DNA of 64,000 bases. Origin: CADCUY01 sp964242735 (GTDB lineage: Bacteria; Actinomycetota; Actinomycetes; Actinomycetales; Quadrisphaeraceae). The notes beneath the pieces are model-generated. The model saw nothing but the letters and a program-made list of their open reading frames with translations. It did no database searches and was not told where the DNA came from. The stretch is taken from assembly GCA_964242735.1 (NCBI GenBank), contig CAXTAK010000004.1, positions 1-64,000 of the forward strand, read 5' to 3'. Positions 7,908 to 16,799 of the stretch are shown here, in pieces (position 1 is the first letter of the stretch; every line of letters starts with the position of its first letter). Made by a program: the position numbers and the translations under genes.

Positions 7908-8564
7908 TCACGGGGGAGAGGTCGGCCCCGGGCCCGCGCCGGTGCGCGTCACCGCGACCACCCGGTAGCCGCGCGAGGTGGCGACCCGCTCGACGCGGGC
8001 CGGCACCCCCGCCCCGGGCAGGCCCTCCTGCGCCAGCCAGCGCTGCAGCGACTCCGCGCCCAGGTGCTTGGCCACCACCAGGTGAGCCGCCGCCCCGACC
8101 TGCAGGCGCGGCAGCCACGCCAGCAGCAGCTCGTGCAGCGCCGCCTTGCCCACGCGGATCGGCGGGTTCGACCACAGGGCAGCCACCGCGATGTCGTCCG
8201 GGACCTGTTCCGGGGTGACCGCGCGCACCGCGCCCAGGTCCAGGCGGGCGGCGTTGGCGGCCACCAGCTCCAGGGCGCGGGTGTTGACGTCGACCGCCCA
8301 CACCACCGCCCCCGGCGAGCGCAGCGCCAGGGTCAGGGCGATCGGGCCCCATCCGCAGCCCAGGTCCACCAGGTGCCCGGCCGACGGCGGGGGTGGCGCG
8401 GCGGTCAGGAGCACCCCGGTGCCGGCGTCGACGCGGTCGGGGCTGAACGTGCCCCCAGCGGTCTCCACCTCGCGCCACGCCCCCGCGAGCTCCACGCGCA
8501 GCAGTCGCCGGGCACCGGAGCTGGACGGCTCGGGGGAGAAGTAGTGCTCCCCGTCGGCGGCCAC
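7908..8564 (-). CDS. class I SAM-dependent methyltransferase, RsmC/RlmG-like
   Basis: The 218-residue protein has the start typical of RsmC-like enzymes (GEHYFSPEPSSSGARR) and the SAM-binding motif I LVDLGCGWGPIAL near residue 65. It also has the acidic loop AVDVNTRALEL and the N6/N2-methyltransferase tetrapeptide NPP in LWSNPPIRVGK. Relatives methylate guanine in 16S or 23S rRNA (N2). It is shorter than E. coli RsmC, lacking the degenerate N-terminal half, as is usual in actinobacteria. The exact rRNA site cannot be assigned. Confidence 0.85.
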   Translation of the reverse strand: MAADGEHYFSPEPSSSGARRLLRVELAGAWREVETAGGTFSPDRVDAGTGVLLTAAPPPPSAGHLVDLGCGWGPIALTLALRSPGAVVWAVDVNTRALELVAANAARLDLGAVRAVTPEQVPDDIAVAALWSNPPIRVGKAALHELLLAWLPRLQVGAAAHLVVAKHLGAESLQRWLAQEGLPGAGVPARVERVATSRGYRVVAVTRTGAGPGPTSPP

Positions 8565-8734
8565 GCCCCGACGCTACCCACCGCCCCGCGCCGGATCGAC
8601 CAGCACGCCGGTGCGCGCGCGATGGTGCACAGCGGACGACGGGTCGGAAACACCCTCGCCCCCCACGGCGTTGTCAGGTTGGATCGCAACGATGCCCGTG
8701 GCGCCACGGCGGTGCCCACCGGACCAGGAGGCCC

Positions 8735-10276
8735 ATGACCCAGCACACCCAGCGCGACCTCGACGTGGAGGTCCCGCTGCACTCCCTCGACCCAGCCGAC
8801 GACCGGGCGCTGTCCCGGAGCCTCGCCCAGGTCCCGTGGGTCGAGGAGGACCACGACGTCGCCGACCGCCAGGCCCTGCGCCGCGTCGGGGGCCTGGCGG
8901 GCGAGCTGTCCACCGAGCTCACCGACGTCACCGAGGTCGAGTACCGCCAGCTGCGCCTGGAGCGCGTGGTCCTCGCCGGGGTGTGGTCCGGCGCGGACGG
9001 CACCACCGCCGACGCCGAGAACTCCCTCCGCGAGCTCGCGGCCCTCGCTGAGACCGCCGGCTCGCAGGTGCTCGACGGGGTCCTCCAGCGCCGTCTGAAC
9101 CCCGACCCCAGCACCTGGCTCGGCTCCGGCAAGGCCGCTGAGCTGCGGGGCATCGTCGCCGCCAGCGGCGCCGACACGGTGATCGCCGACGGGGAGCTCT
9201 CCCCGTCCCAGCGCCGCGGCCTGGAGGACATCGTCAAGGTGAAGGTCATCGACCGGACCGCGCTGATCCTCGACATCTTCGCCCAGCACGCGAAGTCCAA
9301 GGAGGGCAAGGCGCAGGTCGAGCTGGCGCAGCTCGAGTACCTGCTGCCGCGCCTGCGCGGGTGGGGCGACTCGATGTCGCGCCAGGCGGGTGGCCGGGTC
9401 GCCGGCGGTGAGGGCATCGGCTCCCGGGGCCCCGGTGAGACCAAGATCGAGCTGGACCGCCGCCGCATCCGCACCCGCATGGGCCGGCTGCGCCGCCAGA
9501 TCAAGGAGATGCGCCCCGCGCGGGAGACCCGCCGCTCCGGGCGCCGCCGCGGCGGGGTGCCCCAGGTGGTCATCGTCGGGTACACCAACGCGGGCAAGTC
9601 CAGCCTGCTCAACCGCCTGACCGACGCGGGGGTGCTCGTGGAGGACGCGCTGTTCGCGACCCTGGACCCCACCGTCCGCCGGGCCCTGACCCCCGACGGG
9701 CGGGTGCACACCCTCACCGACACCGTCGGCTTCGTGCGCGCCCTGCCCACCCAGCTGGTGGAGGCCTTCCGCTCCACCCTGGAGGAGGTCTCCGAGGCCG
9801 ACGTGCTGCTGCACGTCGTCGACGCCAGCCACGCCGACCCCGAGGGGCAGATCGCCGCGGTGCGCACGGTCCTGGCCGACCTGGGGATCACCACCATCGG
9901 TGGGCGGACCCTGCGCGACGTCGTGGAGCTGGTGGTGCTCAACAAGTGCGACGACGCCGACCCCGACGTCCTCGCCCGGCTGCTGCGCCGCGAGCCGGGC
10001 GCGGTGGTGGTCTCCGCGCGCACCGGGGAGGGCGTGGAGGCGCTGCGCGAGCGCCTGGCCGAGACCCTGCCCCGCCCCGACGTCCTCGTCGACGTCGTCG
10101 TGCCCTACCAGCGCGGTGACCTCGTCTCGCGCACGCACACCTCGGGCACCGTCCTGGTCGAGGAGCACACCGGTGACGGCACCCGCCTGCGAGCGCGGGT
10201 CGCCCCCGAGCTCGCCGCCGACCTGGGGGCAGCGGACGTCGGCGACCCCGCACGGTCCTCGGGTGTGGGGGTCTGA
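8735..10276 (+). CDS. hflX: GTPase HflX (ribosome-associated)
   Basis: The 513-residue protein has the HflX N-terminal domain (GSGKAAELRGIVAASGADTV, then a glycine-rich linker GGRVAGGEGIGSRGPGETK). A coiled segment with RLRRQIKEMRP follows. The G domain carries G1 GYTNAGKSSLLN, G3 DTVGFVRALPTQLVEAFRST and G4 NKCD. HflX splits stalled or hibernating 70S ribosomes under stress. CCAGGAGG lies just before the ATG. A DinG and OsmC neighbourhood suggests general stress maintenance rather than an operon. Confidence 0.95.
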   Translation: MTQHTQRDLDVEVPLHSLDPADDRALSRSLAQVPWVEEDHDVADRQALRRVGGLAGELSTELTDVTEVEYRQLRLERVVLAGVWSGADGTTADAENSLRELAALAETAGSQVLDGVLQRRLNPDPSTWLGSGKAAELRGIVAASGADTVIADGELSPSQRRGLEDIVKVKVIDRTALILDIFAQHAKSKEGKAQVELAQLEYLLPRLRGWGDSMSRQAGGRVAGGEGIGSRGPGETKIELDRRRIRTRMGRLRRQIKEMRPARETRRSGRRRGGVPQVVIVGYTNAGKSSLLNRLTDAGVLVEDALFATLDPTVRRALTPDGRVHTLTDTVGFVRALPTQLVEAFRSTLEEVSEADVLLHVVDASHADPEGQIAAVRTVLADLGITTIGGRTLRDVVELVVLNKCDDADPDVLARLLRREPGAVVVSARTGEGVEALRERLAETLPRPDVLVDVVVPYQRGDLVSRTHTSGTVLVEEHTGDGTRLRARVAPELAADLGAADVGDPARSSGVGV

Positions 10277-10298
10277 GGTCGCGGGTAGCGTCGCGCCC

Positions 10299-10697
10299 AT
10301 GAGCCCCGCACAGCAGGTCCTGCAAGCCGTCGCCACCGCCGTCCCCGGCACCGTGAGCACCCAGGACGGGGTGCTCAGCGCGAGCACCCAGCTCGCCGGG
10401 GAGAACAAGGACGGGGTGACCACCCCCGAGCACCTGATGGCCGCGGCCATCGCCGCGTGCCTGCAGCAGGCCATCGGCATCGCGGCCTCCACGCAGGAGG
10501 TCGACGCCTCCGGCGTGCAGGTCGAGGGGCGCGTGTCGCTGCTGACCGAGGAGGAGGCCGGGTACACCGCCGACTTCACGCTGGTGGTCACGGGGCTGCC
10601 CGCGGACAGCGCAGAGCGGGTGCTCACCCAGGCGAAGCAGCTGTGCCCGTTCACCAAGGCCCTGGCCGGGGCGGGCATCACCGTCGACCTGGGGTGA
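10299..10697 (+). CDS. OsmC-family peroxiredoxin-like protein
   Basis: The 132-residue protein has the OsmC fold with both redox cysteines: C54 in IAACLQQAIG and C116 in KQLCPFTKALAG. OsmC/Ohr proteins reduce organic hydroperoxides. ATG 10299 is preceded by TAGCGT (10286-10291) and a 7-nt gap, so translation is probably leaderless. A second OsmC paralogue lies at 30149-30589. Confidence 0.88.
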   Translation: MSPAQQVLQAVATAVPGTVSTQDGVLSASTQLAGENKDGVTTPEHLMAAAIAACLQQAIGIAASTQEVDASGVQVEGRVSLLTEEEAGYTADFTLVVTGLPADSAERVLTQAKQLCPFTKALAGAGITVDLG

Positions 10698-10725
10698 GCC
10701 TCCCCCTCGTGGGCGCGGCCCCGCG

Positions 10726-11925
10726 GTGACCGGGGTGTGGGACGTGGTCGTCGTCGGTGGGGGTCCCGCCGGGGCGGCCGCCGCGCTGGGGGTGCTCGCC
10801 GAGCGGCCCGGGGCGTCGGTGCTGGTGCTGGACCGCGCCGACTTCCCCCGCGACAAGGTGTGCGGTGACGGCGTCGCCCCCCAGGCACTCGACGTCCTCG
10901 CCGAGGTCGGGGTCACCGACCTGCTCGCTGACTGGCCGCTCGCGCCGCTGCTGCGCCTGACCGTGCCGGGCGGGCCACGGGCGGAGCAGCCCCTGGACCG
11001 CCCCGGGTACGTCGTGCCCCGCGCCGTCCTGGATGCGCGGATCGTCGCCGCCGCGCAGAGCCGCGGCGCGGTGCTGCGCCGCGCCCGGGTGCGCTCGCTC
11101 GCCGCCCGCGACGACGCCGTGGAGCTCGACGACGGCACCCGCGCCCGCGTCGTCATCGGCGCCGACGGGGCGCACTCGGTGGTGCGCCGCGCCCTGGCCG
11201 TGCCCGCCCAGCGCCCCGGCACCACGGCGATCGCGCTGAGGGGGTACGCCCCGGTGCTGCCCGAGCACGCCGGCGCGCAGGTCCTCGCGTTCTCGGCCCG
11301 CGGCCCGCGGCCGTGCTACGCGTGGAGCTTCGCCATCGGCGACGGGCGCGCCAACGTCGGCTACGGGGAGCTGCTGCCCCGCGGCGGCGGCGCGCGTCCC
11401 ACCCGCGCCCACCTGCTGGGCCGCCTCGAGGAGCTCCTGCCCGGTGTCGGCGCCGGCGCGCAGCGGGTCGCCGGCCACCCGCTGCCCCTGTCGACCGGGC
11501 GCGCCCGGGTCCGGGCGCGCGGGGTGTGGGGGCGGGGGCGGGTGCTGCTCGTCGGGGACGCGGCGTCGCTGGTGAACCCCCTGACGGGGGAGGGCATCTA
11601 CTACGCGGTGCTCTCCGGGGTGCTCGCCGGGCGGGCCGCCGCCGCGGGGGCTCGTGCCGCCGTGGAGTACGGCGCCGCGCTGCGCGCGCACCTGCGCTGG
11701 CACCTGCGCAGCACCGACGCCGCGGAGCGGCTGCTGCGCAGCGACGTCCTGCTGGCTGCCGCGCTGCGGGCCAGCGCCGCCGACCGCGCGGTGTTCACCG
11801 CGGTCTCCGAGCTGGGCCTGGCGCGAGGGCACCTCACCGTGCCGGTGGTGGCGGGTCTGGTGCGGGCGCTGCCGGGCGTGCACAGGACGACGCGGATCGG
11901 CGTCGGCGCCGCGCCGCCGACCTAG
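10726..11925 (+). CDS. geranylgeranyl reductase family FAD-dependent oxidoreductase
   Basis: The 399-residue flavoprotein has an N-terminal FAD-binding Rossmann motif (VVVVGGGPAGAAAALGV), the family box PRDKVCGDGVAPQAL near residue 44, a second dinucleotide motif VVIGADGAHSVVR and the FAD-ribityl motif LLVGDAASLVNPLTGEGIYY. The family saturates isoprenoid chains; the actinobacterial menaquinone reductase MenJ is a member. A role in menaquinone tail reduction is plausible but not proven. GTG 10726 is used; GTG 10735 is possible. Its TAG stop overlaps the promoter of the next gene. Confidence 0.88.
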   Translation: MTGVWDVVVVGGGPAGAAAALGVLAERPGASVLVLDRADFPRDKVCGDGVAPQALDVLAEVGVTDLLADWPLAPLLRLTVPGGPRAEQPLDRPGYVVPRAVLDARIVAAAQSRGAVLRRARVRSLAARDDAVELDDGTRARVVIGADGAHSVVRRALAVPAQRPGTTAIALRGYAPVLPEHAGAQVLAFSARGPRPCYAWSFAIGDGRANVGYGELLPRGGGARPTRAHLLGRLEELLPGVGAGAQRVAGHPLPLSTGRARVRARGVWGRGRVLLVGDAASLVNPLTGEGIYYAVLSGVLAGRAAAAGARAAVEYGAALRAHLRWHLRSTDAAERLLRSDVLLAAALRASAADRAVFTAVSELGLARGHLTVPVVAGLVRALPGVHRTTRIGVGAAPPT

Positions 11926-11928
11926 GCT
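11923..11928 (+). promoter_or_regulatory. -10 element of the dinG-like gene, overlapping the upstream stop codon
   Basis: TAGGCT has the actinobacterial TANNNT form and ends 6 nt before GTG 11935, the leaderless geometry. Its first three bases are the stop codon of the preceding flavoprotein gene. Confidence 0.5.
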
Positions 11929-11934
11929 GACCCG

Positions 11935-13980
11935 GTGCCCGCGACGCGAACCACGCCGGGCACCGACGAGCTGCTGGCCACCGCGGTCACCGCCCTGGGC
12001 GGCGCCCCCCGCGAGGGGCAGGAGGTCATGGCCCGCGCGGTCGCCGCCGCCGCCGACCGCGGCGAGCACCTGTTGGTGCAGGCCGGCACCGGAACCGGCA
12101 AGTCCCTGGCCTACCTCGTGCCCGCCGCCGCGCACGCCGTCGCGACGTCCAGCCCCGCGGTGGTCTCCACCGCGACCCTGGCCCTGCAGCGCCAGGTCGT
12201 CGAGCGCGACCTGCCGATGCTGGCCGCCGCGCTCCGCCCCGGCCTGGGCCGGGACCTGACGTGGGAGGTCGTCAAGGGCCGCTCGCACTACGTGTGCCGC
12301 CACAAGCTCGTCGGCGGGTTCCCCGAGGACGCGGGGGAGGACGCGCTGTTCGAGCACGACGACAGCCGCGGGGCGGACCACCCCTCCCCGGAGGGGGGCG
12401 CGCGCGGTGGCGCAGGCCGGCTCGGCCGCGAGGTGCGCCGGGTGAGGGAGTGGGCGGAGTCCACGAGCACCGGTGACCGCGACGAGCTCACCCCCGGGGT
12501 CAGCGACCGGGCGTGGCGCCAGGTCTCGGTCAGCGCCCGCGAGTGCCTCGGCGCCTCGCGGTGCCCCGTGGCCACCGAGTGCCACGTCGAGCTCGGGCGG
12601 GCGCGCTCGCGCGAGGTGGACGTGGTGGTCACGAACCACGCGCTGCTGGCCATCGACGCCGTCGAGGGCCGGTCGATCCTTCCCGAGCACGACCTGGTCG
12701 TCGTCGACGAGGCGCACGAGCTGGCGCAGCGGGTGACGTCGGTGGCCTCGGGGGTGCTCAGCGCTGCCGCGGTGGCCGCCGCCGCGGGCACCGCCCGCCG
12801 CCAGGCGGAGGTCGAGGTCCCCCGGCTGGAGACGGCGGGGGAGGACCTGGAGCTCGCCCTGGACGGCCAGGCCAGCGCCCGCCTGCCGCAGGGGCTGCCC
12901 GAGGGCCTGCGCCTCGCGGTCGCCGCCGTGCGGGACGCCGCGCGCGAGGCGCTGTCATCGATGCGCGGGGAGGAGGGGGAGGCCGCGGGCAAGCAGGTGG
13001 CGCGCGCGGCGCTGACCGAGGTCCTGGAGGTCGCCGAGCGCCTCGTGGAGGTCCGCGCCCAGGGCGGTGACGTGGCGTGGCTGGACGCCGGGGACTCCCG
13101 CCCCACCCGCCCGGGCGCGGTGGCGCCCGCGCCCTCCGCGCCGACCCTGCACGTGGCGCCCCTGTCGGTGGCCGAGGTGCTGCGCGAGCGGCTCTTCGAC
13201 ACCCGGTGCGTGGTGCTGACCTCGGCGACCCTCGCCCTGGGCGGCACCTTCGAGGCCACCGCCGCGGCGGTGGGGCTGACCGCCGGCGGGTCCCAGGCGG
13301 GCGCGCCGTACACCGCCCTGGACGTCGCGAGCCCCTTCGACTACGCCCGCCAGGGCATCCTCTACGTCGCCGCTCACCTGCCCCCGCCGGGGCGCGACGG
13401 CACGTCACCGGCGGCGCTGGACGAGCTCACCGACCTCGTGCGCGCCGCAGGGGGGCGCACCCTGGGGCTGTTCTCCTCCCGCCGCGCCGCGGAGGCCGCT
13501 GCGGAGGCGCTGCGGGAGCGCCTCGACGTGCCCGTGCTGTGCCAGGGCGACGACGCGACGCCGACCCTGGTGCGGGCCTTCGCCGCCGACGAGGCGACGT
13601 GCCTGTTCGGGACCCTCAGCCTGTGGCAGGGCGTCGACGTGCCGGGGGCGGCGTGCCAGCTCGTCGTCCTCGACCGCATCCCCTTCCCCCGCCCCGACGA
13701 CCCGTTGTCCTCCGCTCGCACCGAGGCCGTCGCGCGCGGCGGGGGCAACGGCTTCATGGCCGTGTCCGCCACGCACGCGGCGCTGCTGCTCGCCCAGGGC
13801 GCGGGGCGCCTGGTGCGCACCACCGCCGACCGGGGCGTCGTCGCGGTCCTCGACTCCCGCCTGGCCAGCGCCCGCTACGCGGGGTTCCTGCGCGCGTCGA
13901 TGCCCCCGCTGTGGCCCACCACCGACCGTGACGTGGTGCTCGGCGCGCTGCGGCGCCTCGACGCGGCCGCCAGCGCCTGA
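11935..13980 (+). CDS. dinG: DinG/XPD-type ATP-dependent DNA helicase
   Basis: The 681-residue superfamily 2 helicase has Walker A QAGTGTGKSLAYLVP near residue 50 and four cysteines arranged like the Fe-S cluster of XPD/DinG (VCRHKL, then ECLGASRCPVATEC). It also has the DEAH box VVVDEAHELAQR and C-terminal motifs LFSSRRAAEAAAE and FGTLSLWQGVDVPG. It unwinds 5-prime-tailed DNA, R-loops or G-quadruplexes in repair. The GTG start is leaderless by the -10 at 11923. Confidence 0.92.
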   Translation: MPATRTTPGTDELLATAVTALGGAPREGQEVMARAVAAAADRGEHLLVQAGTGTGKSLAYLVPAAAHAVATSSPAVVSTATLALQRQVVERDLPMLAAALRPGLGRDLTWEVVKGRSHYVCRHKLVGGFPEDAGEDALFEHDDSRGADHPSPEGGARGGAGRLGREVRRVREWAESTSTGDRDELTPGVSDRAWRQVSVSARECLGASRCPVATECHVELGRARSREVDVVVTNHALLAIDAVEGRSILPEHDLVVVDEAHELAQRVTSVASGVLSAAAVAAAAGTARRQAEVEVPRLETAGEDLELALDGQASARLPQGLPEGLRLAVAAVRDAAREALSSMRGEEGEAAGKQVARAALTEVLEVAERLVEVRAQGGDVAWLDAGDSRPTRPGAVAPAPSAPTLHVAPLSVAEVLRERLFDTRCVVLTSATLALGGTFEATAAAVGLTAGGSQAGAPYTALDVASPFDYARQGILYVAAHLPPPGRDGTSPAALDELTDLVRAAGGRTLGLFSSRRAAEAAAEALRERLDVPVLCQGDDATPTLVRAFAADEATCLFGTLSLWQGVDVPGAACQLVVLDRIPFPRPDDPLSSARTEAVARGGGNGFMAVSATHAALLLAQGAGRLVRTTADRGVVAVLDSRLASARYAGFLRASMPPLWPTTDRDVVLGALRRLDAAASA

Positions 13981-14007
13981 GCGCAGCGCCGGGCGCGACG
14001 CCGACGC

Positions 14008-14979
14008 TCAGCTCAGCTGGAAGGCCCCCGGGCCGCGCACGTCCCACTCCTGCTGCGGGGTGCCGGTGATCTCCTCCACGGGGATGTCGAAGGCGACCAC
14101 CGCGGAGTCCTCCCGGCTGATGCCCCACAGCGTGGGCCCGCCCTGCGTGGTCGAGGCGAGGTCCCAGGCGATGCCCTGCCCCTGGATCGCGGGGAGGCTG
14201 GCGGTGGCGACCCACTCCAGCTCCGAGCCGGCGGCCGGGGGGGTCATGGCGTACGCCTCGGGCAGGTCGTGGCCGCTGAGCCACAGCCGCCCGTCGGGGC
14301 CCCAGGAGCCGCCGGAGTTGCTCATCAGCTCGAACTCCTCGAGGATCTCCGCGGGGATCGTGAAGGACTGCAGCACGTTCCACTGCTCGTCCATCTGCAC
14401 GACCTGGGTGTTCCTCGTGCCGCCGTACGGCTCGGTCTCCCCGGTCTGGATGCGGTCGTAGTTGGCGAAGCCCGCCCACCACGTGCCGTCCTGGTGCCGG
14501 TCGAGCCAGGTCAGCGAGCCGCGGAAGATGCCGAAGCTGTGCGTGGCGACGTGCTCCAGGGTCGCGGTGTCGAAGACCTCGATGGAGCTCTGGATCGGGG
14601 ATCCGGGGTAGTTGGAGTGTGCGGCGTACAGCAGCCCGTCGACGACGACGCCGCTGTCGAGGTGCTCGATCGGGCCGTCCTCTTCGCCGACGAACTGCAG
14701 CTCCGGGGCGCCGGTGGCCCGGTCGTGGCGGGTGATCCGCTGGTTGTCCACGGCGTAGAAGTGCTCGGCGTCCACGGCGACGCCCTGGTTGGCGTCGAAG
14801 GCGGGGAACGTGGCGAGCGCCTCGCCGTCGATGCGCTGCGGCCCGGCGGTGGGTGCGGCGGTGGCGGTGGGTGTCGGCGTCGGGTCAGGGACCTGCGCCG
14901 AGGCGGGCACCGTTCCGAGGGCCGCGGCGGCTACCGCGGCGACCACTGCCGTGCGCAGTGCTGTGGTGGTGGAGACCAT
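14008..14979 (-). CDS. secreted beta-propeller-like protein, hypothetical
   Basis: The 323-residue protein has a Sec signal peptide (VSTTTALRTAVVAAVAAAAL then TVPASA, cleavage near residue 28) and a Pro/Thr linker. The remaining 270 residues are rich in repeated beta-strand blocks with Trp/Gly-Asp motifs (GGSWGPDGRLWLSGHDLPE, GPTLWGISREDSAVVAFDI), as in secreted SMP-30/propeller-type proteins. GGAGG stands 5 nt before ATG 14979. It lies 116 nt downstream of the lipoprotein genes and may belong to the same envelope regulon. No enzymatic function is assigned. Confidence 0.75.
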   Translation of the reverse strand: MVSTTTALRTAVVAAVAAAALGTVPASAQVPDPTPTPTATAAPTAGPQRIDGEALATFPAFDANQGVAVDAEHFYAVDNQRITRHDRATGAPELQFVGEEDGPIEHLDSGVVVDGLLYAAHSNYPGSPIQSSIEVFDTATLEHVATHSFGIFRGSLTWLDRHQDGTWWAGFANYDRIQTGETEPYGGTRNTQVVQMDEQWNVLQSFTIPAEILEEFELMSNSGGSWGPDGRLWLSGHDLPEAYAMTPPAAGSELEWVATASLPAIQGQGIAWDLASTTQGGPTLWGISREDSAVVAFDIPVEEITGTPQQEWDVRGPGAFQLS

Positions 14980-15095
14980 GTCGTCCTCCGTGCTCGTGGG
15001 GCGGCGCGGTCCGCGCCGACCTCGAGCCTGGTCACCCGCAGGGGACGACTCGCCGACCAGCGCCCGAAGACTGGCGGAACGTCCGGTGCGCCGCT

Positions 15096-16274
15096 TCAGG
15101 GCCGCGGTGGCAGCAGGTCGCCATCGGGCAGGACGTCGAGGAGGGAGCCGCTGCCCTCGCCGAGCAGGGGCCAGACCACCGTGGTGGGGTGCGGTGACTG
15201 GACCGCGAAGCCCTCCGGGCTGACGGGGATGTACAGGGGTTCGCCGCGCGGCCGGCCCGCCTGCGGGTCGGTGACCCGGGTGTCGACGTCCTCGCTGCCC
15301 GCCCCGTCCGAGGCCTCCTGCAGGTAGAGCACGACGTCGGTGCACGCCGGGAAGGCGCTCGGCAGGGTCTCCGGGGACTGCAGCGGTGCTCGCGGCAGCT
15401 CGACGAACACCTCCTCGCCGTCTCCCGACAGCGCACCGTCCGCGACCTCGACGCCAGTGAGCACCATGACGCTGGAGGTGCCCAGCGGTTCCTGCGAGCC
15501 GATGACCACCTCGGTGCGTCCGGGTTGGAACCGCGCCACCTTCGCGCGGACCACGACATCGCTGCTCCCGGCCAGGGCGCGCAGGGACGCGGCGGGCTCG
15601 TAGTCGGAGAACGGCGCCGGGAAGGCGGAGGTCATGGCGGCGTGGGCCTGCGCGCGGTCGGCCGTGTCCGGACGCGGGCACTCGGCCTCGACGGCGGCGG
15701 CGGCCCGCAGCTCCTCCAGGGACGTCAGGGCCGCGTCGTCGGACTCGGCGTCCCGCTTGAGGTCGCCGTCACCCACCACGCGGTAGACGCCCTGGGTGGG
15801 GTTCAGCGGCCACCGGGGCATGTCGGGGAAGTCCGCCTCCAGCAGCAGGACGTGGTCGGAGTCCTCCCCGATGTCCAGCCGCGGGTCGTCGGTGTGCGCC
15901 ATGCGGGCGACCTCCACCAGGTCTCCCCGGTCTACGTCGCCCTTGATCGCCTCGGTGACCCGCAGGGTCACGATCGCGATGGGGGTGCCCGCGGCGTCCG
16001 CGACCGCTGGGTCCGTGGACGTCGGGGGCAGGGGGTGGGCCATCCCGGCACGGCAGCTGATCGCGGCGCCGCGCACGATGAGATCGGCGGTGGCGACGAG
16101 ATCCGCGACGTCGCGGTACACGGGGCCGGTGGCCATGGCGCTCGCCGCCAGCTCGCCCGGCTCCTCGCAGCCCGCTGCCACGGGCTCAGCCGGTGGCCCG
16201 CTGTCGACCGGCGCGCAGCCCGCGAGCAGGACGGCGGCCAGCAGGGCTGCGGCGAGCGGCTGGGATCTGGGCAT
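15096..16274 (-). CDS. lipoprotein with an internally duplicated domain
   Basis: The 392-residue protein starts with a lipoprotein signal peptide (lipobox LLAGC, Cys about 20). The mature part holds two copies of one unit, about residues 55-165 and 225-365. Each opens with a DxIVRG/DVVVRA strand (TADLIVRGAAI; SSDVVVRAKVARF), then a VLTL/VLTGVEV strand and a late block ending VYRV or FAVQS. The unit also occurs once in the gene upstream. A GGAG Shine-Dalgarno lies 6 nt before the ATG. It appears to be the last lipoprotein of the SigE-type operon. Function is unknown; an extracytoplasmic binding role is inference. Confidence 0.75.
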   Translation of the reverse strand: MPRSQPLAAALLAAVLLAGCAPVDSGPPAEPVAAGCEEPGELAASAMATGPVYRDVADLVATADLIVRGAAISCRAGMAHPLPPTSTDPAVADAAGTPIAIVTLRVTEAIKGDVDRGDLVEVARMAHTDDPRLDIGEDSDHVLLLEADFPDMPRWPLNPTQGVYRVVGDGDLKRDAESDDAALTSLEELRAAAAVEAECPRPDTADRAQAHAAMTSAFPAPFSDYEPAASLRALAGSSDVVVRAKVARFQPGRTEVVIGSQEPLGTSSVMVLTGVEVADGALSGDGEEVFVELPRAPLQSPETLPSAFPACTDVVLYLQEASDGAGSEDVDTRVTDPQAGRPRGEPLYIPVSPEGFAVQSPHPTTVVWPLLGEGSGSLLDVLPDGDLLPPRP

Positions 16275-16352
16275 CTCAGTCTCCTCGGGTGACGGCGGCT
16301 CGGAGGTCGTCGACGGAGTCGACGGGCAGGTCGTCGGTGACGCTCACCGGCG

Positions 16353-16799
16353 TCAGGTCGCCCTCGCCCTCACGCGGTAGACGCCCTGCACGGATGTGGT
16401 CGGGTGCAGAGCCTCGCCCGGGGCGATCCGGCTGAGCACGAGCACATGGTCCGCGCCGACGTCGGCGGCGTCGATCCCCACGGCCTCGCAGGCGCGGTGG
16501 CGGATCATGAGGGACTCACCTCGCGCGACCGCGCCCTCGACGACGTCGGTGACTTCCAGGGTGAGGACCGTCATGGGCGTGGACCGCCCCTCCACGGCTC
16601 CCTCGTCCTGCTCGGCCTCTCGCTCGCGAGAACCGGTGACGGTGCCGCGGACGATGACGTCGGCTGGGGCTGCCGACTCCTCGGCGTCGCCGTAGCGCGG
16701 GTACTCGGCCAGGCACTCCACGGAGGTCGATCCAGCTCCTCCGCACCCGGTGAGCGCCCCGAGGACGCCGAGCGCGAGCGTCGGGCGGTGACGGCGCAT
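16353..16799 (-). CDS. lipoprotein related to its neighbour, frameshifted at the 3-prime end
   Basis: The 148-residue product has a lipoprotein signal (GVLGALTGCGG) and one copy of the unit duplicated in the next gene: ADVIVRGTVTGS, TPMTVLTLEVTDVVEG, DHVLVLSRIAPGE, SVQGVYRV. After GVYRVR the frame ends in RAT-stop at 16353. In the -1 frame the sequence continues EGEGDLTPVSVTDDLPVDSV then DDLRAAVTRGD and stops at 16276, one base before the next gene ATG. That continuation aligns with the paralogue (GDGDLK...LTSLEELRAA), so the original gene probably ended at 16276. The start overlaps the upstream stop (ATGA). Confidence 0.7.
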   Translation of the reverse strand: MRRHRPTLALGVLGALTGCGGAGSTSVECLAEYPRYGDAEESAAPADVIVRGTVTGSREREAEQDEGAVEGRSTPMTVLTLEVTDVVEGAVARGESLMIRHRACEAVGIDAADVGADHVLVLSRIAPGEALHPTTSVQGVYRVRARAT

